Assembly: GCA_038236965.1 (NCBI GenBank)
Contig: JBBRZF010000050.1
Coordinates: 1-19,932 of the forward strand
Source of the DNA: JBBRZF01 sp038236965
GTDB taxonomy: Bacteria; Acidobacteriota; Terriglobia; Terriglobales; Acidobacteriaceae
DNA: 19,932 bases
Reading direction: 5' to 3'
Both the position numbers and the translations under genes were made by a program. Shown piece by piece: positions 14,673 through 19,932 of the stretch (within the stretch, counting starts at the first letter, position 1; every line of letters begins with the position of its first letter). Below the pieces are notes generated by a model. It was not told where the DNA came from. It saw nothing but the letters and a program-made list of their open reading frames with translations, and did no database searches.

Positions 14673-16622
14673 TTAGTTGCTGGCTAACACTCGCGTATCT
14701 CTGTGGACAACAATCCACAGAGGATTGCTTGTGTCGCTTTCCAGGACTCCTTGCGCGGTGGCCGGGGCGGATTGAAGGTTCCATTTGGCCAATTGCGGCG
14801 AGGCTTCCTTAACCACTAAAAAGGGTTGAGCTTTGTTGTCTTTGACGTGGGTGAAGAACGCGCCCTCGGCATTGGATATTACAGTCTCTTGTCCGATTTG
14901 CACCGCAATACCCCAGACGCCATGCCCAGCCTCGTCAATGACCTTACCTTGTACGACGTAAGGAGGCCTTGTCATCTGCACCACAACCATGAGCGGAGAG
15001 CCCGGAGCCCCTTCCGGAGTTCCCTGAGCGACCGTGGGGGCACTCTGAAGTTGCCACCATCCCGACTGCAACGAGGCGTCAGCCACGACCTGCAGCGGCA
15101 TCGGCTTGGGGTTCTTGACGTGGATGAAAAAATCGCCCTCGGTGCCTGAATGCACCATCTCGGGCCCTACCTGAACGGCAATTCCCCACACGCCGTCCCC
15201 GGCTTCGTTTACGACCTTCCCATGGACAACATACTTCGAGAAATTTACGTACGTTTCTTTTTGGCTGTAGCTGTTAAGGCTCTGGTACTGCAACCCGGAA
15301 AGGTACCCACCCCATTGCGTTTTTCCCGTTGGGTCCACCGTCGTTGCCAGGTTGACTGTAGTTCCATGAGGAGTGCGGAAGCGGATGGAGAAGTTCCAGG
15401 CTTGAAAGACAGACTTCTGCCCAAACTGTGCGGCTACAGGGCTGGTGTACACCTGATTGTCAACCGAGAAACTTACCAGGTTGGAAGACCATCGACCGCC
15501 GAATGTGTTGGTGATGCTCCCGTTGATCCGGCTGACATTGTGCGACAAAGCAAGATGGTTGTTCACCCGGAACTCACTGGTATTTTGAATGACCGCAATG
15601 TCCTGCAACTGCATCGAGTTGTGCAGGTAAGAGAAAGTTGACTGCCAGCGAGGAAGAATCTTGCGGGAGATAGAAAATACTTCTGAAATGTTCTTACCCA
15701 CATAGCTGTTGCTGCTGGATTCGTTTACAGATGCCGAGGCTCGGAAGCCTAAGAGACGAGTCGAGATGCTGGCCGAATCTGTGGTCCCGATGGAGGAATT
15801 CTGCTGGTAGCCAAGATATTGGGGGACAACGATGAGTTCACGCCGATGGGAAACCTGAGCCATGGTATTCCGCCCAAGAGGAACCTCAGCTTTAGCGTTG
15901 AACCCCAGGGACTCGATGCTATAACCGCTGTCTTGACGGCGAAATTGCTCGCTCGCAACCGTGTAAGACGCGCGCAAATCCAGCCCACCTTTCCGGTACT
16001 CAGCCGCATTGGCAAAGTAGGGACGATTGCTTCCAATCCCTCCGGCTGTAGTGATATGCAAATTGGGCGTTCGCATCCAACCGAGGGACTGGATGGAGGT
16101 AATAGAATCCCCGAAAGTATTGAACGACTCCAGCTCCATTCTCTTGTTAATGGTCAAATGCCCTATCACGGCTCCAGTCAAGTTGGAATTGACTTTGGAG
16201 ATCGCATGAAAATAAGGCTGTCGGTCTTCTGCACTGAAGTTGCCGACGAACGCCTGTATGTCACTGATCTTGGTATGACGGTATATGCTTGCACCACGCA
16301 CGATGGATTGGGAGGACGCGTACTCGTCCGTGATAAGCCGCGTGTTCAGTTCCTGGTCGCCGACCCCTAAACGATACCTGTCGCGGTTGGCTTTGGTCGC
16401 TGGTGCGAACCGAAGAGGAAGATTCAAATAACTGCTGACCTGGAATCCTCCATTGTAATAACCAACGCCGGTCCACCCAAAGATTCCCCTGTAGACATAG
16501 TTGGTCTGCACGCCAGCCACGCCGATGATCTGGGAACCTCCAAGCGTAGCGTCCACCGACTGCCCGAGTAGGCCCATAGGTATGAGCAACAATAAAAGCG
16601 ACCATGACTTGGGCATTCTCAT
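14673..16622 (-). CDS. Outer-membrane beta-barrel with two C-terminal regulatory-like domains (putative usher-like pore)
   Basis: 649 aa, not recognised as a named family. Residues 1-20 are a signal peptide (LLLLLIPMGLLGQS). Residues ~30-460 alternate polar and hydrophobic residues with many Ser, Asn, Tyr and Gly, as in outer-membrane barrels ('VGYYNGGFQVSSYLNLPL', 'ISEVFSISRKILPRWQSTFSY', 'WNFSIRFRTPHGTTVNLATT'). Residues 464-554 and 555-649 are a tandem duplication; each has the pattern YVV-GKV--EAG-GVWGIAVQ and later 'LQSAP-AQG', resembling carboxypeptidase-regulatory-like folds. It is last in a four-gene operon behind a PapD-like chaperone and a small exported subunit, so a role as the translocation pore is inferred by analogy to FimD-type ushers, which also end in two small beta domains. 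It is shorter than ushers (~800 aa) and shows no usher motif I can name. AAGGGA (16628-16633) precedes the ATG by five bases. Confidence 0.7.
   Translation of the reverse strand: MRMPKSWSLLLLLIPMGLLGQSVDATLGGSQIIGVAGVQTNYVYRGIFGWTGVGYYNGGFQVSSYLNLPLRFAPATKANRDRYRLGVGDQELNTRLITDEYASSQSIVRGASIYRHTKISDIQAFVGNFSAEDRQPYFHAISKVNSNLTGAVIGHLTINKRMELESFNTFGDSITSIQSLGWMRTPNLHITTAGGIGSNRPYFANAAEYRKGGLDLRASYTVASEQFRRQDSGYSIESLGFNAKAEVPLGRNTMAQVSHRRELIVVPQYLGYQQNSSIGTTDSASISTRLLGFRASASVNESSSNSYVGKNISEVFSISRKILPRWQSTFSYLHNSMQLQDIAVIQNTSEFRVNNHLALSHNVSRINGSITNTFGGRWSSNLVSFSVDNQVYTSPVAAQFGQKSVFQAWNFSIRFRTPHGTTVNLATTVDPTGKTQWGGYLSGLQYQSLNSYSQKETYVNFSKYVVHGKVVNEAGDGVWGIAVQVGPEMVHSGTEGDFFIHVKNPKPMPLQVVADASLQSGWWQLQSAPTVAQGTPEGAPGSPLMVVVQMTRPPYVVQGKVIDEAGHGVWGIAVQIGQETVISNAEGAFFTHVKDNKAQPFLVVKEASPQLAKWNLQSAPATAQGVLESDTSNPLWIVVHRDTRVLASN
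14676..15233 (-). repeat. Tandemly duplicated C-terminal domain within the barrel protein
   Basis: Codons for residues 464-554 (14961-15233) and 555-649 (14676-14960) encode two copies of the same ~91-95-residue domain, with blocks GKVVNEAGDGVWGIAVQVG versus GKVIDEAGHGVWGIAVQIG and QLQSAPTVAQG versus NLQSAPATAQG. The DNA copies have diverged, so the duplication is not recent. Confidence 0.8.
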
Positions 16623-16631
16623 ACAGATCCC

Positions 16632-17273
16632 TTAACGAGCTTCGATTTTGAAACCTTCTTGAAAGTGAACGGTAGCCTTGTCGCCAGTGATGGCGATTTC
16701 CCGCGTCTGCCCCGGATAGATGGGAAACCCTTTCAGGTCTTCTGATCCGACATGGATAAATTCAACGCGACCTAACTTGCTGCTGGTGTTCTCAATGACG
16801 ACTTTGCCGCCCTTTAGCGTCACCTTCACATCCGACTTCGCCAACTTCGCCTTCTGATACAGGTAGATCATGTACGGTATGCGGAAGTTCACTCGCACAC
16901 CCTTGGTCTGTGTCATGGGCGTCATCGTGGGAACAATTGAGAAGCTTGCTGGAGAAACCGTTGCGACCGCTTTGTAATAGACGATGTGATTGTCGTTGGG
17001 TGGAATCACAAAACTGGAAGACCCCAAGGCCACATGAACCGTGGAGGGAATCGGGCTGTATACAACCTCCCCGGCTTCATCTACGGTGAAACTTTTGACT
17101 TCAAGCACAACCAACATGGGTTGACTGGTCTTGTTGTCGATGCGGAAGGATTCTTCTGCCTTGAACCCTCGAAACTCCGCCAGCGGGGGAGTGACGGTTT
17201 GTGAAAACCCCATCACTCCGCCCATCAGGAAGAGCACGAGGGCAGCGAGTTTTCTGCCCCATGTGTCGGTCAT
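16632..17273 (-). CDS. PapD-like periplasmic pilus chaperone
   Basis: 213 aa from the ATG at 17273; the frame is open to 17396, but those 41 codons overlap the subunit gene and precede a complete signal peptide. Residues 1-25 are the signal (LAALVLFLMGGVMGFSQ). Residues ~30-140 fit an Ig-like domain 1: 'EESFRIDNKTSQPMLVVLEV', 'SSFVIPPNDNHIVYYKAV', and 'VRVNFRIPYMIYLY' (127-139) as the edge strand that in PapD-type chaperones caps the subunit. Residues ~145-213 form a short domain 2 with 'VVIENTSSKLGRVEFI', like the asparagine-containing strand of these chaperones. No overall match can be proven by eye, but the pattern, size and neighbours agree. One base separates the subunit stop from this ATG, implying translational coupling. 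It is shorter than most (~230-250 aa). Confidence 0.7.
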   Translation of the reverse strand: MTDTWGRKLAALVLFLMGGVMGFSQTVTPPLAEFRGFKAEESFRIDNKTSQPMLVVLEVKSFTVDEAGEVVYSPIPSTVHVALGSSSFVIPPNDNHIVYYKAVATVSPASFSIVPTMTPMTQTKGVRVNFRIPYMIYLYQKAKLAKSDVKVTLKGGKVVIENTSSKLGRVEFIHVGSEDLKGFPIYPGQTREIAITGDKATVHFQEGFKIEAR

Positions 17274-17274
17274 G

Positions 17275-17763
17275 TTAGATAATCTGAACCGTGATGATAA
17301 CGTCGCCCGTGTAAGTATCTGGGTAGAAGGTCGGAACCGCAGCCAGTTGGAATGTGAGGACTGATGAGACTGTCGTGCTGACAAAACCGCCCCCAACCGA
17401 AATCGGCGTCGAGGTCACCGGAACGAATCCACTTGTCACGCCCGCTGCTTGGACAAAAAGACGATCAGCGGGAATTAACTTTCCGCTCTTGATACCAGTC
17501 AGGCCTGCGAAAGTCATGAACCCCTTAACTGAATGTATGTTGGAAACAGCCGCTGTTATCGTCATGGTAGTGGTGTCGGCGGACGTTGTTGGCGCGTTAA
17601 CATTGGTCACATCAAAGTTGATGATGCTTTTGTCCAGCCCGAGGGAGAGGGACTCTGGAATGGTCGCGTTAACGGTGAGAGTGGCCGACTTCGAAAGAAC
17701 CTGTGCTGCGGCAAAAGTGCCGAGGAACATCACGAGGGCAAGAATTACTAACGTCTTTTTCAC
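17275..17763 (-). CDS. Small exported pilin-like subunit
   Basis: 162 aa starting at GTG (17761-17763) with AGGAG (17772-17776) eight bases upstream. Residues 1-20 are a signal peptide, probably cut after AAA before Gln21. The mature part is Thr/Ser/Val-rich, has no cysteine, and alternates like a beta-sandwich. It starts with an alternating strand 'SATLTVNATI' and ends with 'YPDTYTGDVIITVQII', the kind of final strand seen in spore-coat-U, DUF4402 and other chaperone-assembled subunits. With a PapD-like chaperone one base downstream, I infer a structural subunit of a surface fibre. Only one subunit gene is present and no separate tip adhesin. An unrelated secreted beta protein is the main alternative. 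Confidence 0.65.
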   Translation of the reverse strand: MKKTLVILALVMFLGTFAAAQVLSKSATLTVNATIPESLSLGLDKSIINFDVTNVNAPTTSADTTTMTITAAVSNIHSVKGFMTFAGLTGIKSGKLIPADRLFVQAAGVTSGFVPVTSTPISVGGGFVSTTVSSVLTFQLAAVPTFYPDTYTGDVIITVQII

Positions 17764-17766
17764 GAG

Positions 17767-18144
17767 TTAATCTCCTGATTGTCGATTATTCAATTCAACA
17801 TATTGGGTCTGTAGTTTTGGCGTTGTTTCGTCATCGCAAGTCTCGGGGGCAAACTCCACGGACGCCGCAAAGCCGGTGTTGTTGTGATTTTCGCGCTCGA
17901 CGCGAAGAACTAGTCCTTCGCCATACAAGCGCACGCCTGGTCCAATGTTTTCCAGGCTTGGGAGCAAGATCTCCAATTCGATCCGGGCTCCGACTGGTGG
18001 TTGTTCTTGCGCAAAGATAAAAACTCCAGCGGTACTGATGTCCCGGGTAACACCCCGATTGGCGATGCGCTGCCCCCCCTTTGGTCCCCACCAGTAGGTA
18101 GCGGGAGAGGTCAACTGGTAACGTGTTGTCTTTCTTGGTTGCAT
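17767..18144 (-). CDS. PilZ-domain protein (c-di-GMP receptor)
   Basis: 125 aa, first gene of the operon, ending three bases before the subunit GTG. It has the full PilZ ligand signature: RKTTR (Arg4-x3-Arg8) and DISTAG (Asp35-x-Ser37-x2-Gly40), followed by a beta-barrel-like stretch with 'GARIELEILLP' and 'VLRVERENHNNTGFAASVEF'. These are the residues known to contact cyclic di-GMP in PilZ domains, so binding is expected. There is no other domain and no signal, so it is cytoplasmic. GAGG (18152-18155) lies seven bases before the ATG. Position in the operon suggests it couples fibre production or another envelope process to c-di-GMP, a lifestyle-switch signal; the target is unknown. Confidence 0.85.
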   Translation of the reverse strand: MQPRKTTRYQLTSPATYWWGPKGGQRIANRGVTRDISTAGVFIFAQEQPPVGARIELEILLPSLENIGPGVRLYGEGLVLRVERENHNNTGFAASVEFAPETCDDETTPKLQTQYVELNNRQSGD

Positions 18145-18187
18145 ATCGGGACCTCACAAGAGTTGCTTACTTCAGTTGCCGCTCTGG

Positions 18188-18198
18188 CCCAAATTGGG
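18188..18198. promoter_or_regulatory. Short palindrome upstream of the PilZ operon
   Basis: CCCAA-A-TTGGG, 5-bp arms around one base, about 45-55 bases before the PilZ start and just downstream of the tentative -10. It could be an operator but is short. Confidence 0.2.
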
Positions 18199-18207
18199 GC
18201 GCGACCC

Positions 18208-18236
18208 AAAATAGGTCCAAGAACAACATTCAACAA
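18208..18236 (-). promoter_or_regulatory. Tentative promoter of the PilZ-subunit-chaperone-barrel operon
   Basis: Minus strand TTGTTG (18231-18236), 17-base spacer, TATTTT (18208-18213). Matches to consensus are modest (three and four of six). Spacing is right and the distance to the PilZ ATG (about 64 bases) is plausible. Confidence 0.25.
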
Positions 18237-18546
18237 GTGAGCGAAATGCCATGGGTAGTTCCACCCCCTCGAAGGTCCCATGACCTAGGGGCGAAATTTC
18301 TGTTTACTGTTGTGGTTAGGGTCTGTCGCGCGACGGTCGACTCACATCGGAAGGAGGGGCCATTCAGCTCACAATAGAGGAGACCCTTCTCTATCGTTGC
18401 CGAGCCTGCATGGTCGTCGAGCCTGCGAACCAAGCGGGTCTCTAGAGGCTCAATGCAGCATGGACAAGCCCCGGCAATACACTGGGACGAATCGGGTGGT
18501 GTCCTTGAGTTGGACGGAGTTCGGATGCTGCTTCTGCAACAAATGA
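18237..18546. other. Gene-free divergent control region with several inverted repeats
   Basis: No convincing gene. It contains AGGTC-CCAT-GACCT near 18273-18286, the perfect 10-bp palindrome GTCGCGCGAC near 18325-18334, ATAGAG-N9-CTCTAT near 18374-18394, and a direct repeat CGAGCCTGC (near 18401 and 18419). Its length (480 bases between starts, 18145-18624) and number of dyads fit a region bound by regulators, possibly the adjacent LuxR-type protein. Confidence 0.35.
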
Positions 18547-18574
18547 TTGACTTTCCTAATTTGCGGCCTAATAT
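18547..18574 (+). promoter_or_regulatory. Probable promoter of the LuxR-type regulator
   Basis: TTGACT (18547-18552, five of six matches), 16-base spacer, TAATAT (18569-18574, four of six), about 50 bases before the ATG at 18625. This is the best sigma-70-like match seen in the window. Confidence 0.5.
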
Positions 18575-18624
18575 ATCTCCTGACCAGCGCCTCGGCGCCT
18601 CCCCCCAACTAAATTGAAGATTGG

Positions 18625-19338
18625 ATGGCCATGATTTCGTCTGAAAACGATCGGGGAGCTGTTTCTGTGCTCATTGCACATCCGAGTGCGATGTCCGCTG
18701 AACTTATAGCCGACGCCTTCACGAGGCAATCGCGTTTTGATGTAGTTGCCCGTGCCCATACGGTAGCGGAAGTTGTCGAAGGCGCGTTAGCTGGCAATGT
18801 TAACGTCGCTCTCATCAGCGTGAAGTTACAGGACAATCCGCTAGGGGGCTTCGCCGCATTGCGACAGGTGCGCGAGTGTTGTCCCAAGGTACGATCGGTT
18901 ATGTTGCTCGATGCTCCCGATGCCAGCCTTGTGGTCGATTCATTCCGTGCTGGCGCTCGAGGCGTTTTCTGCCCCCCGCAATCGGACTTCAAGACAATGT
19001 GCCAGTGCGTGGACCGGGTTCATGAAGGCCACATTTGGGCTAACAGCGACGAACTTGGATACGTGATGGACGCGTTTGCTCAACTTGCGCCTTTGCGGGT
19101 AGTAAACGCCGAGGGATTGCAGTTGCTGGCCAAGCGCGAGGTAGATGTCGTTCGGTTGGTAGCAGAGGGCCTCACAAACCGGGACGTTGCTCGTGAACTT
19201 GGCCTCAGCGAACATACGGTCAAGAATTATCTGTTTCGGGTCTTCGATAAACTTGGCGTTTCCAGCCGGGTTGAGTTGGTGCTCTACGTTGTGAGCAGCA
19301 CGAATCGAGCAGAATCGCTGACTCCAGCAAACGCGTGA
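18625..19338 (+). CDS. LuxR/NarL-type transcription regulator with degenerate receiver domain
   Basis: 237 aa. Residues 12-130 have the shape of a response-regulator receiver ('VSVLIAHPSAMSAELIADAF', 'VNVALISVKLQDNPLGGFAAL', 'SFRAGARGVFCPP'), but every key residue is changed. The acidic pair is Ala18-His19, the phosphoacceptor position is Ser65, and the conserved lysine is Pro117. Residues 166-228 are an intact LuxR-type helix-turn-helix ('LLAKREVDVVRLVAEGLTNR', 'LGLSEHTVKNYLFRVFDKLG'). It should therefore bind DNA without phosphorylation control, perhaps sensing a ligand or protein partner. No kinase gene is near. Divergent from the PilZ operon, it is the obvious candidate regulator. The first ATG (18625) has only a weak ribosome site; 18631 is an alternative. 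Confidence 0.85.
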   Translation: MAMISSENDRGAVSVLIAHPSAMSAELIADAFTRQSRFDVVARAHTVAEVVEGALAGNVNVALISVKLQDNPLGGFAALRQVRECCPKVRSVMLLDAPDASLVVDSFRAGARGVFCPPQSDFKTMCQCVDRVHEGHIWANSDELGYVMDAFAQLAPLRVVNAEGLQLLAKREVDVVRLVAEGLTNRDVARELGLSEHTVKNYLFRVFDKLGVSSRVELVLYVVSSTNRAESLTPANA

Positions 19339-19446
19339 CGCAACTTAACTCAGCCTCATCCGCAAAATGTCTCGCGATCGCGCTGATTGACCTCATCGCA
19401 ACTTGGCGAACCTCATCAACGAGACCAAACCCAAAACCAAACCAAA

Positions 19447-19478
19447 ACCAAAAGCCCTCCTCGCGGAGGGCTTTTGGT
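19447..19478. terminator. Strong bidirectional terminator
   Basis: Perfect 14-bp stem ACCAAAAGCCCTCC (19447-19460) / GGAGGGCTTTTGGT (19465-19478), loop TCGC. On the minus strand it runs into a T-rich stretch (TTTTGGTTTTGGTTT), because 19423-19450 is a run of CCAAAA/CCAAA units. It ends both the LuxR-type gene and the lysine-rich gene. Confidence 0.9.
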
Positions 19479-19500
19479 CTAAACGGACGAAATCTGGGTC

Positions 19501-19932
19501 TTATTTCTTCTTCGCGGCCTTCTTTACGGGCTTTGCCGGTTTCTTGACAGCTTTCTTCACCGGTTTAGCAGCTTTTGGAGCAGCTTTCTTCGCCGAAACT
19601 GGCTTGTTTGGAGCCTTTTTCGCAGGTACTTTTACCGGAGCGACCTTCTTCGCGACAGGCTTTGCGACCGCTACTGGAGCGGCTTGTTTCGCCGGAACCG
19701 CCTTGGCCGCAATCTTCTTCACCGCTGCATCATGCACCTTCTGCGACGGCTTTTCTCCGGCAACAGCGGGCTTGGCCGAATGAGCCGGAACCGCCGCTGG
19801 TGGCGGGTTTACAGGCACAGGCACGGGCGCAGCGACTGCCGCGTTCTTCGGCTTGCGACCCTTCTTGCCAGGCGTTGCCCCGGCAACAGCGCCGGCAGCG
19901 GCTTCCGCAGCCTTCGCCGCACCGCGTCCGCG
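19501..19932 (-). CDS. Lysine/alanine-rich, histone H1-like protein, C-terminal part
   Basis: Partial: the minus-strand frame is open from the TAA at 19501-19503 to the window edge, giving about 143 residues. A GTG at 19824 is in frame, but coding-type sequence continues upstream of it (Ala/Gly/Lys-rich with KKGRKPK, an AT-hook-like basic stretch), so the gene starts outside. The tail is built of PAKKA, PVKKA and KPVAKK units, ending in AAKKK, with no aromatic residues and no cysteine. Such tails occur in bacterial histone H1-like, AlgP-type and HU-fused nucleoid proteins, where they bind DNA electrostatically. The N-terminal domain is unseen, so the exact family is open. The low complexity makes the frame credible mainly through its stop and the strong terminator just beyond it. 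Confidence 0.7.
   Translation of the reverse strand, partial: RGRGAAKAAEAAAGAVAGATPGKKGRKPKNAAVAAPVPVPVNPPPAAVPAHSAKPAVAGEKPSQKVHDAAVKKIAAKAVPAKQAAPVAVAKPVAKKVAPVKVPAKKAPNKPVSAKKAAPKAAKPVKKAVKKPAKPVKKAAKKK

Noticed and set aside
14826..16370. Several + frames opposite the barrel gene
   Set aside because: They overlap a protein with signal peptide, internal domain duplication and tight operon spacing; the + frames have no recognisable features.
17274..17396. Upstream start extending the chaperone by 41 residues
   Set aside because: It lies wholly within the subunit gene and would put a basic extension before an intact signal peptide.
18310..18546. 78-codon frame in the divergent control region
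   Set aside because: No ribosome site or recognisable features, and it overlaps the dyads upstream of the LuxR-type promoter.
19374..19381. GCGATCGC octamer palindrome
   Set aside because: Single copy in the window at a gene end; expected by chance in GC-rich DNA.

Overview
The window looks like chromosome from an Acidobacteriota bacterium, most likely class Terriglobia (Koribacter-like). This rests on family content rather than a database hit. Supporting signs are a very large Oar-type TonB-dependent receptor with an N-terminal carboxypeptidase-regulatory-like domain, a two-subunit KorAB oxidoreductase, the dnaE-accA pair, a moderately high G+C content, and intergenic spaces full of short hairpin and GACGTC-type repeats.

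Layout. 1-245 is the 3' end of a TPR protein (probably CpoB/YbgF) on +. 246-1404 is repeat-rich and holds two near-identical '3-prime cassettes' (oriented GACGTC repeats, terminator, TTCGTGTCTTCGTGG block) and one small acidic ORF (818-1144, +). 1405-4283 is korB and korA (minus), overlapping by one base. 4284-4808 is a hairpin-rich gap. 4809-9389 is dnaE followed by accA (minus). 9390-9701 is a divergent regulatory gap with a good sigma-54-type element in front of the TonB-dependent receptor (9702-13193, +), which ends in a strong terminator. 13385-14455 is a lipoprotein with an Ig-like and a lectin-like domain (+). 14456-14672 holds tandem and hairpin repeats. 14673-18144 is a tightly packed four-gene minus-strand operon in transcription order: PilZ protein, small exported pilin-like subunit, PapD-like chaperone, and an outer-membrane barrel with two duplicated C-terminal regulatory-like domains. 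18145-18624 is the divergent control region. 18625-19338 is a LuxR-type regulator with a receiver that has lost its phosphorylation residues (+). A strong bidirectional terminator follows. 19501-19932 is the C-terminal part of a lysine/alanine-rich, histone H1-like protein (minus, running off the window).

How the genes fit together. dnaE/accA and korAB are housekeeping or central metabolism (replication, fatty-acid synthesis, 2-oxoacid oxidation with ferredoxin). The receptor and lipoprotein form a cell-surface block. The most interesting part is the PilZ-subunit-chaperone-barrel operon. Its gene order, spacing and domain types suggest a chaperone-usher-like surface-fibre system whose barrel is much shorter than, and not visibly similar to, a classical usher. 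A PilZ protein with an intact c-di-GMP motif is its first gene and a non-phosphorylatable LuxR-type regulator is its divergent neighbour. The assignment as a secretion and assembly system is inference; the individual domain calls are supported to different degrees as stated.
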